From assembly GCF_020215645.1 (NCBI RefSeq), contig NZ_CP084058.1, positions 682,001 through 746,000 on the forward strand: DNA of 64,000 bases, in the 5' to 3' direction. The translations under genes and the position numbers were made by a program. Below the pieces are notes generated by a model. The model searched no databases. It saw only the letters and a program-made list of their open reading frames with translations, and was not told where the DNA came from. The DNA is from Nonomuraea gerenzanensis. GTDB taxonomy: Bacteria > Actinomycetota > Actinomycetes > Streptosporangiales > Streptosporangiaceae. Positions 7,418 to 15,286 of this stretch are shown here, piece after piece; the first letter of the stretch is position 1, and each line of letters starts with the position of its first letter.

Positions 7418-8728
7418 CTAGCTACCGTGCTGGGGCCGGAACGAGCCATTAAGGGCGGGGAAGTCGCGGCTGCGGCGGATCGGGCTGAGCAGGAGGATGG
7501 TGAGTGAGGCGAGCTGGACGGCGGCCATCAGCGACATCGTCTCCCGGACGCCGATCGATTCGCCGAGCAGACCCCCGAGCAGCCCGCCGAGAGGGATCGC
7601 GCCGTAGTTCAGCGTCGCGGCGCTCGCGGTGATTCGCCCGAACAGCTCCGGCGGGCAGTACTGCTGGCGGAAGGTGCTGGTCAGGATGTTCGAGGCGACG
7701 ATGCCCGCGCCCGTGCAGAAGCCCGACACGGTGAAGAGGGCCGGCCCGTTGCCCATGGGGCCGAGCAGCATCATGGGCGCGGCGAACGCCTCGCACAGCA
7801 GGAACCCGCGTGCCGTGCCGAACCGGGCGGCGATCCGGCCCGCCAGCGTCGCGCCGAACAGGCCGCCCGCGCCGGCCAGTGCCAGCACCAGGCCGATCTG
7901 GGCCGAGCCGGCGCCGAGGTGCCTGGACAGGAACACCACCTGGATCGAGTGGTAGCCCATGATCGCTATGTTCGACATCGCGCTGAAGAGGGTGAGGGTG
8001 CGGAGGTAGGGGTCGGGGATGACGAAGCGCACCCCGTCACGGATCTCGGCCAGGAGCTGCCATCGTTTCCTGGTTTCAGGATGGCGTACGGCACGCGAGC
8101 CCGTCCTGCGATGAGCAGGCTCGCGCGTGCGTACGGCGCGCAGGCACAAGGCCGCGATCCCGAAGCTGATCGCGTCGGCCAGCACCCCGCTGACCGCGCC
8201 GAAGGCGTGCGCGAGGAGGCCGGCCAGGCCGGGGCCGGCGATCTGGGCCGCCGATTCGCTGCCCTGGAGCTTGGCGTTGGCCTCCAGCAATCGCTCGCTT
8301 CCGACCAGGGCAGGCAGGTAGGCCCGGTACGCGAGGGTGAAGAACACCCTGGCGACCCCGCCCACCGTCGCCACCACGAGCAGGTGCGTCATCGTGAGCC
8401 CACCGAGCCACGCCGCCAGCGGCACGCTTCCGAACGCCGTCAGCGAGACGGCGTCGCAGGTCAGCATGACCGGTCGTTTCGGCAGGCGGTCCACCCACGC
8501 GCCCGCCGGCAGCCCGGTCACCAGCCACGGCAGCCAGGCCGCGGCGGTCAGCAGCCCGACGGTGAAGGTGTCGGCGTGCAGGGTCACGACGGCGACCAGG
8601 GGGAGTGCCACGGCGGCGACGGAGCTGCCGAGCATGCTGGCCGTCTCGCCGGCCCACAGCAGCCGGAAGTCGCGCATCCCCAGCAGCCCGACGACGCCGC
8701 CCCGCACGCCCGCCGGGGTGGTGGTCAC
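7418..8728 (-). CDS. MFS exporter, probable drug/toxicant efflux
   Basis: The protein has about twelve membrane helices. It opens with MRDFRLLWAGETASMLGSS, a hallmark of actinobacterial DHA-type MFS exporters of the MefA/EntS group. WVDRLPKRPVML between helices 2 and 3 is the family's GxxxDRxxRR-like motif A. The open frame extends to 8845, but that stretch is Ser/Asp/Gly-rich, overlaps the ArsR gene by 62 bases and looks non-coding. The GTG at 8728 has AGAGGG about nine bases upstream and is preferred. It is in an operon with the ArsR-like regulator upstream and the methyltransferase downstream, implying ligand-induced efflux. Confidence 0.85.
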   Translation of the reverse strand: MTTTPAGVRGGVVGLLGMRDFRLLWAGETASMLGSSVAAVALPLVAVVTLHADTFTVGLLTAAAWLPWLVTGLPAGAWVDRLPKRPVMLTCDAVSLTAFGSVPLAAWLGGLTMTHLLVVATVGGVARVFFTLAYRAYLPALVGSERLLEANAKLQGSESAAQIAGPGLAGLLAHAFGAVSGVLADAISFGIAALCLRAVRTREPAHRRTGSRAVRHPETRKRWQLLAEIRDGVRFVIPDPYLRTLTLFSAMSNIAIMGYHSIQVVFLSRHLGAGSAQIGLVLALAGAGGLFGATLAGRIAARFGTARGFLLCEAFAAPMMLLGPMGNGPALFTVSGFCTGAGIVASNILTSTFRQQYCPPELFGRITASAATLNYGAIPLGGLLGGLLGESIGVRETMSLMAAVQLASLTILLLSPIRRSRDFPALNGSFRPQHGS

Positions 8729-8783
8729 GGCTGGCACCCTCTGAGTCGTCGCGGTTGTCCCGCCGGGGTCCCCGCCGTAGTCG

Positions 8784-9347
8784 TCACGGTTGTCCCGGTA
8801 CGGCGCGGACGGTGAGGAAGACGAGCTTGCGTTCCTGCCCGTCATCCGGAATCTCCCGCTCAGCCAGCGGAGCCAGCAGAGCGAGAATCCGTTCCTCCAG
8901 CTCGGCGAGCTCGGCGACCGACAGCCTCGCCCAATGGTCAGCCGTGAACGCCGCCCGCCGCCACGGTTCCGGATAGCCGTCCCGCTCGGCGAACCACTGC
9001 CTCACCAACCCGGCCTGCCGATCGAGCAGCAACGACTCGGCCGCCGCCGCGACGGGATCGTCGGGGAAGTCCGACGGGGACCAGGCGAGGATGCCCGGCG
9101 ATCGCCGCCACCAGCGCTCGCGGCGGTCGCGGGCCAGCTCGGGCGCCTCCTCGACGAGCTCGCTGCCGGCCAGGACCTTCAGGTGGTGGCTGATGTTGCC
9201 GACAGCCTGGCCGGTCCTGGCGGCCAGGGCCGAGGCGGTCGAGGGGCCGTCGACGCGGAGCAGGTCGAGCAGGCGCCGACGCAGCGGGTGGGACATGGCG
9301 GCGAGCACCTTGGAGTCGCGGATCTCGCGCCTGGGACGGTCGGGCAT
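8784..9347 (-). CDS. ArsR-family transcriptional regulator
   Basis: The winged helix-turn-helix is at residues 10-90: LAAMSHPLRRRLLDLLRVDG, then the recognition region ASALAARTGQAVGNISHHLKVL and a wing ending RRERWWRRSP. No cysteine metal-binding motif is present, so it is not a classic arsenic or cadmium sensor; the roughly 100-residue C-terminal helical domain probably binds an organic ligand. The ATG at 9347 gives the standard short N-terminus (PDRPRREIRDSKVL); a start at 9368 would overlap the putative operator. It probably represses its own operon with the MFS exporter. Confidence 0.85.
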   Translation of the reverse strand: MPDRPRREIRDSKVLAAMSHPLRRRLLDLLRVDGPSTASALAARTGQAVGNISHHLKVLAGSELVEEAPELARDRRERWWRRSPGILAWSPSDFPDDPVAAAAESLLLDRQAGLVRQWFAERDGYPEPWRRAAFTADHWARLSVAELAELEERILALLAPLAEREIPDDGQERKLVFLTVRAVPGQP

Positions 9348-9364
9348 GGGCCCAGCGTAAATCA

Positions 9365-9392
9365 ACAAGAGGTCTTGTACAACAACTCTTGT
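9365..9392. promoter_or_regulatory. Probable ArsR operator
   Basis: The 54-base gap upstream of the ArsR gene contains the perfect palindrome ACAAGA-GG-TCTTGT (9365-9378). It also contains a second half-site CTCTTGT (9386-9392) that pairs with ACAAGAG at 9365. This is the only space available for the operon's promoter, so autorepression at this site is likely. Confidence 0.55.
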
Positions 9393-9401
9393 GGATCTGG
9401 G

Positions 9402-10547
9402 TCAGCCGCGGAGCGCGGCGTTGAGGCGGGCGGCCTGGCGCGTGAGGTGGTCGCGTTCGGGGAGGTTGGTGGCGGCGCGGGCGGCCTCGGCGTAGAGGCG
9501 CGCCGCCGTCGCCAGGTCGCCGTCCCGCTCGTGCAGGTACGCCGTGGCGGCGGTGTAGCGGGGCAGGGACGGGTCGAGCTGCGCCAGGGCCGCCAGACCG
9601 GCACGGGGACCGTCGGCCTCGCCCACGGCGACCGCCCGGTTGAGGCGGGCCACCGGGTTGTCGGTGAGGCGTACCAGCTCGTCGTACCACTCGACGATCT
9701 GCACCCAGTCGGTCTCCTCGACCGTGCGGGCGTCGGCGTGCAGCGCCGCGATGGCGGCCTGCGCCTGGAACTCGCCCAGCCGGTCGCGCGCGAGGGCGGC
9801 CTGCAGCACGTCCACGCCCTCGGCGATCAGGCGGGTGTCCCACAGGCAGCGGTCCTGCTCGGCGAGCGGTACGAGCCTGCCGTCCTGGCCGGTTCTGGCG
9901 GGGCGGCGCGCGTGGTGCAGCAGCATGAGCGCGAGCAGGCCCGCCACCTCCTCGTGCTCGGTGGTGGCCGCGAGCTGGCGGGTGAGCCGGATGGCCTCGG
10001 CGGCGAGGTCCACGTCGCCGGAGTAGCCCTCGTTGAAGACGAGATAGAGCACGCGCAGCACCGTGGCGACGTCACCGGGCTGGTTGAACCGGACGGACGA
10101 GACCGTCCGCTTGGCCCGGCTGATGCGCTGGGCCATGGTCGCCTCCGGCACCAGGTAGGCCTGCGCGATCTGGCGCGTGGTCAGGCCGCCGACCGCGCGC
10201 AGCGTCAGCGCGACGGCCGAGGCCGGGGTCAGGGACGGGTGCGCGCACAGGAAGTACAGCTGGAGCGTGTCGTCCGCCAGGTCGGCCGGCTCGGGGACGG
10301 GCTCGGACTCGACGAGCACCTCGCGGTTGCGCCGGGAGGTGTCGGCGCGGGCGGCGTCCAGGAACTTGCGCCAGGCCACGGTGACCAGCCAGCCCTTCGG
10401 GTCGCGCGGCGGATCGTCAGGCCAGGCGCGCACCGCCTCGATCAGGGCCTCCTGCACGGCGTCCTCGGCCGCCGCGAAGTCGGCTCCGCGGCGGACGAGG
10501 AGGCTGATCACCGTGGGGGTGAGGGTCCGCAGCAGGGACTCGTCCAC
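9402..10547 (-). CDS. ECF42-like RNA polymerase sigma factor with C-terminal TPR-like domain
   Basis: Sigma region 2 is seen at residues 10-75 (ADFAAAEDAVQEALIEA, PKGWLVTVAWRKFLD). Region 4 is at about 110-165 (ALTLRAVGGLTTRQIAQAYL, ATMAQRISRAKR). The remaining 210 residues are helical and repeat-like, ending GDLATAARLYAEAARAATN. This architecture is typical of the ECF42 group, which has no anti-sigma factor and is controlled through its C-terminal domain. The gene follows six bases after a DGPF/YCII protein gene, the group's conserved partner. Target promoters cannot be deduced here. Confidence 0.9.
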   Translation of the reverse strand: MDESLLRTLTPTVISLLVRRGADFAAAEDAVQEALIEAVRAWPDDPPRDPKGWLVTVAWRKFLDAARADTSRRNREVLVESEPVPEPADLADDTLQLYFLCAHPSLTPASAVALTLRAVGGLTTRQIAQAYLVPEATMAQRISRAKRTVSSVRFNQPGDVATVLRVLYLVFNEGYSGDVDLAAEAIRLTRQLAATTEHEEVAGLLALMLLHHARRPARTGQDGRLVPLAEQDRCLWDTRLIAEGVDVLQAALARDRLGEFQAQAAIAALHADARTVEETDWVQIVEWYDELVRLTDNPVARLNRAVAVGEADGPRAGLAALAQLDPSLPRYTAATAYLHERDGDLATAARLYAEAARAATNLPERDHLTRQAARLNAALRG

Positions 10548-10553
10548 CGTTCG

Positions 10554-10961
10554 TCACTCCGTGATGGTCGGGGGCACGGACAGCAGCGGGCGCACCTCCA
10601 GCCACTCGTGGATCGGCTTGCCGCCCGCGCCAGGAGCCGCGGACAGCTCGGCGGCCAGCTCCAGCGCCCGCTCGTAGCTCTCGACGTCGATCACCATCCA
10701 GCCGGCGATCAGGTCCTTGGTCTCCGCGAACGGCCCGTCGGTGACCGGCGGGCGCCCCTCCCCGCCGTAACGGACGAACGTGCCCTCCGGCGACAGCTCC
10801 CTGCCCTCGACGTACTCGCCGGTGCTCTCCAGCCGGGCGGCGAACTCCCGCATGTACTGGATGTGGGCGGAGACCTCCTCCGGCGTCCACTGGTCCATCG
10901 GCACGTCGTTGACCGGAGCGGGGGCGCCTCGGTAGTGCTTGAGCAGCAGGTACTTGGCCAT
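10554..10961 (-). CDS. YCII/DGPF-domain protein, partner of the ECF42 sigma factor
   Basis: This 135-residue protein begins AKYLLLKHYRG and carries VTDGPFAETKDLIAGWMVID. This is the DGPF motif that names the family of small ferredoxin-like YCII proteins encoded beside ECF42 sigma factors. Their biochemical function is not established. AAAGGAG seven bases upstream fixes the ATG at 10961; a start at 11006 lacks a binding site. The gene is first in a two-gene operon with the sigma factor. Confidence 0.88.
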   Translation of the reverse strand: MAKYLLLKHYRGAPAPVNDVPMDQWTPEEVSAHIQYMREFAARLESTGEYVEGRELSPEGTFVRYGGEGRPPVTDGPFAETKDLIAGWMVIDVESYERALELAAELSAAPGAGGKPIHEWLEVRPLLSVPPTITE

Positions 10962-11057
10962 CCTGTTCTCCTTTGTGCGGTACGGCCCATTGTGGCCGGT
11001 GTTCACTGCGGGGATACGGCTGCCGCCGCGAGCCTCGCTGGTCCGGGACGAGGGCGT

Positions 11058-11555
11058 TCAGGCGTTCTGGCGCTCGGCTCGCTCGCGCATCAGCTCCTCG
11101 ACCGGGCTCGGCAGGGTCTGCTCGAAGTCGATCAGTTTCACCCAGGTCGGCTTCACCACGATCCGCACCATGCCGTCGTAGAGCGAACGCACCTCCGCCT
11201 CCCACTCGACCCGCTGCTCGGGTGTCATCTGGTAGGAGCCGTTCATCTGCAGGTACTCCTCCGGGATGCCGTCCACGACGTCCAGCTCGGCCCGGCCGCG
11301 GATGAGCAGGACCTTGGGCGGGTGCACCTCGGTGTCGATGGTCAGGGCGACCATGGGGTTCTCGCGCAGGGACGCGAGCTTGGGGGCGTTCTTGGTCGTG
11401 CACATGACGATCTCGGCGCCGTTCCAGGTGAAGCCGATCGGGACGTTGCGGGGGGTGCCGTCCTTGGCGACGTAGGCGAGGCGGGTCAGGTCGCGGTTCA
11501 GCAGCTCCTGGCTGTATGGGCGGTTGAGGATCTCGGTGATCTCGTGCTGCTGCAT
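11058..11555 (-). CDS. PPOX-class FMN- or F420-dependent oxidoreductase
   Basis: The protein is a single split-barrel domain of the pyridoxamine-5'-phosphate-oxidase class. LTRLAYVAKDGTPRNVPIGF leads into FTWNGAEIVMCTT, then APKLASLRENPMVALTID, the usual cofactor-cradle region, and VLLIRGRAELDVVDG. Such proteins bind FMN or F420 as dimers. The 165-residue length is normal. The cofactor and substrate cannot be decided from sequence. It lies just upstream of the DGPF/ECF42 pair on the same strand, with about 100 bases between them, and so probably has its own promoter in the gap at 11556-11767. Confidence 0.85.
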   Translation of the reverse strand: MQQHEITEILNRPYSQELLNRDLTRLAYVAKDGTPRNVPIGFTWNGAEIVMCTTKNAPKLASLRENPMVALTIDTEVHPPKVLLIRGRAELDVVDGIPEEYLQMNGSYQMTPEQRVEWEAEVRSLYDGMVRIVVKPTWVKLIDFEQTLPSPVEELMRERAERQNA

Positions 11556-11767
11556 GGCTGTTCCTCTTCCTCGTCGCGCGGGCCCTGGTGGCCGCTCGTG
11601 CCCCTGGGACGGAGCGGGCCGGTCGTTCTCGACATCCGGGCGACATCTCTTTCAAGATTTTTTATTCGAGGTTCCAGTGGAGTCGTCGGTCCGAGGTCGG
11701 GGAGGTGCATGCCGCGGCCGGCCAGGTGTCGATCCGGCGCCACGACACACGGACTGCGGGGCGGTGC

Positions 11768-12745
11768 TCATCGCAGGTCCAGTCTGGCCGCGGTGGGCAG
11801 GTGGTCGCTGCCGGTGGAGGGCAGGGTCCAGGTGCTGGTGGCGGGTGCGCCGCGGGTCATGATGTGGTCGATGCGGGCGAGCGGGAAGGCGGCCGGCCAG
11901 GTGAAGGCGAAGCCCCGCAGTGCCGGGGTCAGCCGGGAGGTGAGCGGGGCCAGGCCGCGGTCGTGGACGGTGCCGTTGAGGTCGCCCAGCAGGACGATCC
12001 GCGCCAGCTGCTCCCCGGCGACGGCGGTGCCCAGCGCGGTGGCGCTCTCGTCGCGCCAGGCGGTGCCGAAGCCGTCCTGGGGGCGGATGCGGACCGAGGG
12101 GAGGTGGGCGACATATGCCGCAATGTCGCCTGCGGGGGTTCGTACGGTGGCGCGGAGGCCGCGGTTCCACTCGGCGGTGATGGCCTTGGGTTTGATGTCG
12201 AGGGGGCGGGTGTCGGTGAGGGGGTAGCGGGACCAGAGCCCGACGGTGCCCGCGATGAAACGGTGGGGGTGCCGCGGGGTGAGGGCCGCTTCGTAGGCGG
12301 GCAGGGTCGCGGGGGTCAGCTCCTCCAGGGCGATGAGGTCGGCTCCTGCGCCGGCGAGGGTGTTCGCCGTGGTGGCGGGGGTCGCGTTGTCGTCGGCGAC
12401 GTTGTGCTGGAGGACCGTGAGGACGGACGAGGGTTCGGGTGGGCCGGGAGGCGGGGAGCCGGGGAACACCGAGGTGCCGAACATGACGGCCCAGACGACC
12501 GCAGGCAGGGCCGTGGCCGCGACAGCGGCGCGCGAGCGGCGTAACGACGCCACGCCCAGCAGGGCCACGACCGGTACGCCGAGCCAGGGCAGGAACGTCT
12601 CCAGCAGGCTGCCGAGGTTGCCCACGGCGTTCGGGACGGCGGAGTGGAACGCCAGGAGCGCGGCGACCAGCACGGCCGGCGACCCGAGCACCCACGGCCT
12701 CCGGCCCCGCGCCTTCCCGTCTCCTCCGTCCGTCTCCGGGCTCAA
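11768..12745 (-). CDS. Membrane-anchored endonuclease/exonuclease/phosphatase-family protein
   Basis: Three hydrophobic segments (about residues 20-38, 48-66 and 73-93) precede an extracytoplasmic catalytic domain. The catalytic motifs of the EEP superfamily are visible: LQHNVADD, a metal-binding Glu in IALEEL, GLWSRYPL, HLPSVR, GDLNGT, and the terminal GSDHLPT. Similar proteins act on phosphodiesters or lipids outside the membrane; the substrate here is unknown. The start overlaps the upstream small gene in an ATGA (12742-12745), making this the last gene in a four-gene coupled operon. Confidence 0.85.
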   Translation of the reverse strand: MSPETDGGDGKARGRRPWVLGSPAVLVAALLAFHSAVPNAVGNLGSLLETFLPWLGVPVVALLGVASLRRSRAAVAATALPAVVWAVMFGTSVFPGSPPPGPPEPSSVLTVLQHNVADDNATPATTANTLAGAGADLIALEELTPATLPAYEAALTPRHPHRFIAGTVGLWSRYPLTDTRPLDIKPKAITAEWNRGLRATVRTPAGDIAAYVAHLPSVRIRPQDGFGTAWRDESATALGTAVAGEQLARIVLLGDLNGTVHDRGLAPLTSRLTPALRGFAFTWPAAFPLARIDHIMTRGAPATSTWTLPSTGSDHLPTAARLDLR

Positions 12746-13038
12746 GGGACCCAGCGGCGGGCCGGGACGGCAGTCTCCCGGCTCCCGCCGTCACCGTCGG
12801 GCTCGACGAAGGGCAGGTGGGAGGGCTCGTAGCCGCCGAACGTGGGCACCGGCTCGTGCCACTTGCCGATCTGCTCCAGCGCGTCACCGGTCGCCGTCGC
12901 GATCAGGCACGTGCGCGGCCTGGGCACCCCGGCCGGCTGCCCCGCCTGCCAGATCTGCACCTCCACATGGGTGAACCCCTCAGGCGGATGGAGCACTCCG
13001 GAGCAGGCCAGGAGCTGCGGCTCTCGGGTCATGGGCAT
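12742..13038 (-). CDS. Small hypothetical protein in a coupled operon
   Basis: This 98-residue protein contains LLACSGVLHPPEGFTHVEVQ and AGVPRPRTCLIATATGDALE. It has no signal peptide, helix-turn-helix or other recognised motif. It overlaps the upstream alpha/beta hydrolase by ten bases and the downstream gene by four, which supports it being real. GGTGA six bases before the ATG at 13038 favours that start; the ATG at 13032 would give an exact ATGA overlap and is an alternative. Function unknown. Confidence 0.65.
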   Translation of the reverse strand: MPMTREPQLLACSGVLHPPEGFTHVEVQIWQAGQPAGVPRPRTCLIATATGDALEQIGKWHEPVPTFGGYEPSHLPFVEPDGDGGSRETAVPARRWVP

Positions 13039-13820
13039 GATCTTTCACCGGGGGGACGGCCGTCCGCAAGCTGCTCGACGAGGACGCGCAGCAGCGTCCG
13101 CGGCGCCTCGATGTGCGGGTCGTGCCCCGTGGGCAGGGACGTCTGCCGCACCAGCGGATGCCGCTCCGTGACCGCGTCGAGCTGCTGCCGGGTCCACGCG
13201 CAGTACGCCTGCCACGCCGGCACCAGCCGATCGGGGAAGACGGCGGCGAAGGCCATCGCGTCACCGCTGACCACCAGCAGCGGGCACCGCGCGGCGCGGT
13301 ACACCGCGAACAGGTCCAGGGCGTCGATCTCCCTCATGACCTGGAGGAACGACTCCGGCAGCCCCTGACCCATCTCCTGAAGGAACGCGGTCATCTCCCG
13401 GCAGGCGGTCGCCGCCGGGACCCCGTCCAGGTCGGCGAACTGCTCGGGCCGGGTCGGGTTGCCGTGGCCGTCGAGGTTCACGGCGAGCGGGCACTCCGGG
13501 TGCTCGGCCGCCCACAGCGCGGCCACCATGCCGCCGAGGGAGTGACCGACGATCATCGGACGGCGCAGCGCGTACGCGTCGGCGACGGCGGCGACGTCCG
13601 CCAGCGCCGCCGGCCACGACCACGGCGCGGCCCCGGACTCACCGTGGCCGCGCAGGTCCATGGACACCGGCCGGAACCCGGCGGTCACGAGCAGCCCGGC
13701 GAGCGCCTCCCAGTCGGCGCGGGTGCGGCCGCCGCCGTGCAGGAGCAGGACGTCCTGGCCGGAGCCGCCATGGTCGTGGGCGGCGATCGGCACGCCGCCG
13801 CTCGTGACCGGCGTCGTCAC
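13029..13820 (-). CDS. Alpha/beta-fold hydrolase
   Basis: Canonical features are the oxyanion-loop motif LLLHGGGRTRADWEAL, the strand MDLRGHGES, the nucleophile elbow VGHSLGG with catalytic Ser, and a late His (TGHDPHIEAP). The cap region includes the helix TAFLQEMGQGLPESFLQVM. Substrate unknown. The frame is open much further upstream, but that part is an Arg-rich shadow of the lipoprotein gene. The GTG at 13820 overlaps the lipoprotein's TGA in a GTGA and gives TTPVTSGGVPIAAHDHG, the expected N-terminus. It sits second in the coupled operon. Confidence 0.88.
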   Translation of the reverse strand: MTTPVTSGGVPIAAHDHGGSGQDVLLLHGGGRTRADWEALAGLLVTAGFRPVSMDLRGHGESGAAPWSWPAALADVAAVADAYALRRPMIVGHSLGGMVAALWAAEHPECPLAVNLDGHGNPTRPEQFADLDGVPAATACREMTAFLQEMGQGLPESFLQVMREIDALDLFAVYRAARCPLLVVSGDAMAFAAVFPDRLVPAWQAYCAWTRQQLDAVTERHPLVRQTSLPTGHDPHIEAPRTLLRVLVEQLADGRPPGERSCP

Positions 13821-14209
13821 CTGGGATCGAGGAGCAGGTAGTCGATCTTGCCGTCGTCCCCGACGGAGATCTTCGTGTCGTACTGCTGCCCGGCGGGGAT
13901 GGACGTCACCCCGGCCAGCTCGTTCGGCTTCGTGCTGCTCAGCTCGTCCAGCTTGAGGCCGGCCAGGTCTTTGGCGAGCCCGTTGAACTTCTCGGCCGGG
14001 ATCTCCTTGAGGAAGGCCTCGCTGAGGTGCTCGGACAGCTCGTTCGCGGGGATCGGCGTGCGGTTGACGGCGTCCAGATACCACTGCAGCTGCTTGCCGA
14101 CCGCGCTGTCGGGGACGGCCACGCCCGCCCCGCCACCCGCGGCGGAGCAGCCCGTCACGAGGGCGACGAGCAGGGTGAACAGGCCGGCTAACACGGGGAT
14201 CGAACGCAC
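13817..14209 (-). CDS. Cpe/LpqF-like small lipoprotein
   Basis: The signal peptide RSIPVLAGLFTLLVALVTGCSA ends in a lipobox cysteine at about residue 21, so the product should be membrane-anchored outside the cell. The mature part, KQLQWYLDAV, IPANELSEHLSEAFLKEIP and KISVGDDGKIDYLLL, resembles the N-terminal domain of Cpe/LpqF proteins. In those proteins this domain precedes a beta-lactamase-like domain. Here that enzyme domain is absent and an alpha/beta hydrolase gene follows immediately with a 4-base overlap. This may be a split version of the domain pairing. Confidence 0.7.
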   Translation of the reverse strand: MRSIPVLAGLFTLLVALVTGCSAAGGGAGVAVPDSAVGKQLQWYLDAVNRTPIPANELSEHLSEAFLKEIPAEKFNGLAKDLAGLKLDELSSTKPNELAGVTSIPAGQQYDTKISVGDDGKIDYLLLDPR

Positions 14210-14295
14210 GGCGGAACTCCTGGTGATCGATTCAACGGGAAGGAAAGGCTAGCAACCCCGACCGTCAGAAACGCCTGGTGCCCGGGGGGCTCCGG

Positions 14296-15255
14296 TCAGA
14301 GCAGGATGACGGGGTTGGTGAGCGCGGCCATGCGGCCGTCCGCGTGGCGGATCTCGGCGCGGACGAACGCCGAGTCCGCCGCGCTCGTCCGCCACTCCAC
14401 GACGCCCCGCCCGTCGCCGGGCAGCGGTTCGCGCAGCACCGTGCCGCGTTCGGTGTGGAAGGTGACGGCACCGGCGGGCACGCCCCGCACCTCCAGCCGG
14501 ACGGTGGCGGGCTCGCCACCGGTCCGCAGGCGCTCCCCGACGTCGGCGCGGTCGTCGCCGGGGGTGGTGGCCGAGAAGGAGAGGTCGATCGCGGCCGATT
14601 CGGCGATCCAGCTCCGGCCGGCGCGGACGGCGGCGAGGAGGGCGGCGGCGCTGTGCTCCTCGGCCAGGACGACGGTGTGCGGCGTGCCCAGCTGACCCGC
14701 CAGGTGGGCGTCGCTGTTGCCCATCGCGGGCCGCCACGAGCCCCGGTGCAGGTCATGGGCCAGAGTGCGGCCCCACTCGGCCAGCGCGGCCTCGTTGTCC
14801 GCGTTCCACGGCAGATCGGAGGCCCACAGGCCGTTCCACACCTCGACGACGTCGAAGCCCTGGTACGGGTAGGCGAACACGCCCGACGGGTACGGCGCGT
14901 GCGGGTGGGCGGCCACGCACAGGCCGCCGGAGCGGCGGACCCGCTCCACGTGCCCGTCCACGGCGTCGTCGCGGACGCCGTACCGCCATTCCACCACCTC
15001 GCCGGGAGCCAGACCGAGCGCCAGCCAGTGACCGGTGCGGGTCGTCACCTCCTGGCCGGGGATCACGAGCAGGTCGAGCGCGGCCCACTCATCGTAGGCG
15101 GGAGGGGTGTTGTGCTCGGTGACGGCGATGAAGTCGAGCCCGGCGGCACGGGCTTCGGCCGCGAGCCGCTCCGGCGTCAGGTCCGCGCCCTGCGACAGGA
15201 GCGAGTGCACATGGCAGTCGCCCCGGTACCGGCCGCGCCGCACCCTATGAGCCAT
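14296..15255 (-). CDS. CehA/McbA-family metallohydrolase (PHP domain)
   Basis: The N-terminal PHP-type metal site is visible: GDCHVHSLLSQGADLTPE (first His pair), FIAVTEHNTPP and LLVIPGQEVTT. GGLCVAAHPHAPYP supplies another His pair, and MGNSDAHL the final Asp-x-His. The last 100 residues form a beta-sandwich-like region (ATVRLEVRGVPAGAVTF). Relatives hydrolyse carbamates or phosphoesters; the natural substrate here is unknown. The ATG at 15255 is followed by a basic MAHRVRRGRYRGDCH with no signal peptide, so it probably acts in the cytosol. It is transcribed alone or with the preceding UMP kinase gene 32 bases away. Confidence 0.85.
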   Translation of the reverse strand: MAHRVRRGRYRGDCHVHSLLSQGADLTPERLAAEARAAGLDFIAVTEHNTPPAYDEWAALDLLVIPGQEVTTRTGHWLALGLAPGEVVEWRYGVRDDAVDGHVERVRRSGGLCVAAHPHAPYPSGVFAYPYQGFDVVEVWNGLWASDLPWNADNEAALAEWGRTLAHDLHRGSWRPAMGNSDAHLAGQLGTPHTVVLAEEHSAAALLAAVRAGRSWIAESAAIDLSFSATTPGDDRADVGERLRTGGEPATVRLEVRGVPAGAVTFHTERGTVLREPLPGDGRGVVEWRTSAADSAFVRAEIRHADGRMAALTNPVILL

Positions 15256-15286
15256 CCCGGCAGGCTACTAGGCAGGCGGCGCCGTG

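Noticed and set aside
8729..8845. Extended N-terminus of the MFS exporter
   Set aside because: Ser/Asp/Gly-rich, overlaps the ArsR gene by 62 bases, and a better start with a binding site exists at 8728.
8790..12227. A plus-strand open frame of 1145 codons opposite the ArsR, ECF and DGPF genes
   Set aside because: Each of the opposing minus-strand genes has clear domains, and this frame has only Arg/Gly/Val/Gln-rich low-complexity sequence.
13821..14084. Extended N-terminus of the alpha/beta hydrolase
   Set aside because: It is a shadow of the lipoprotein gene; the GTGA overlap at 13817-13820 marks the start.
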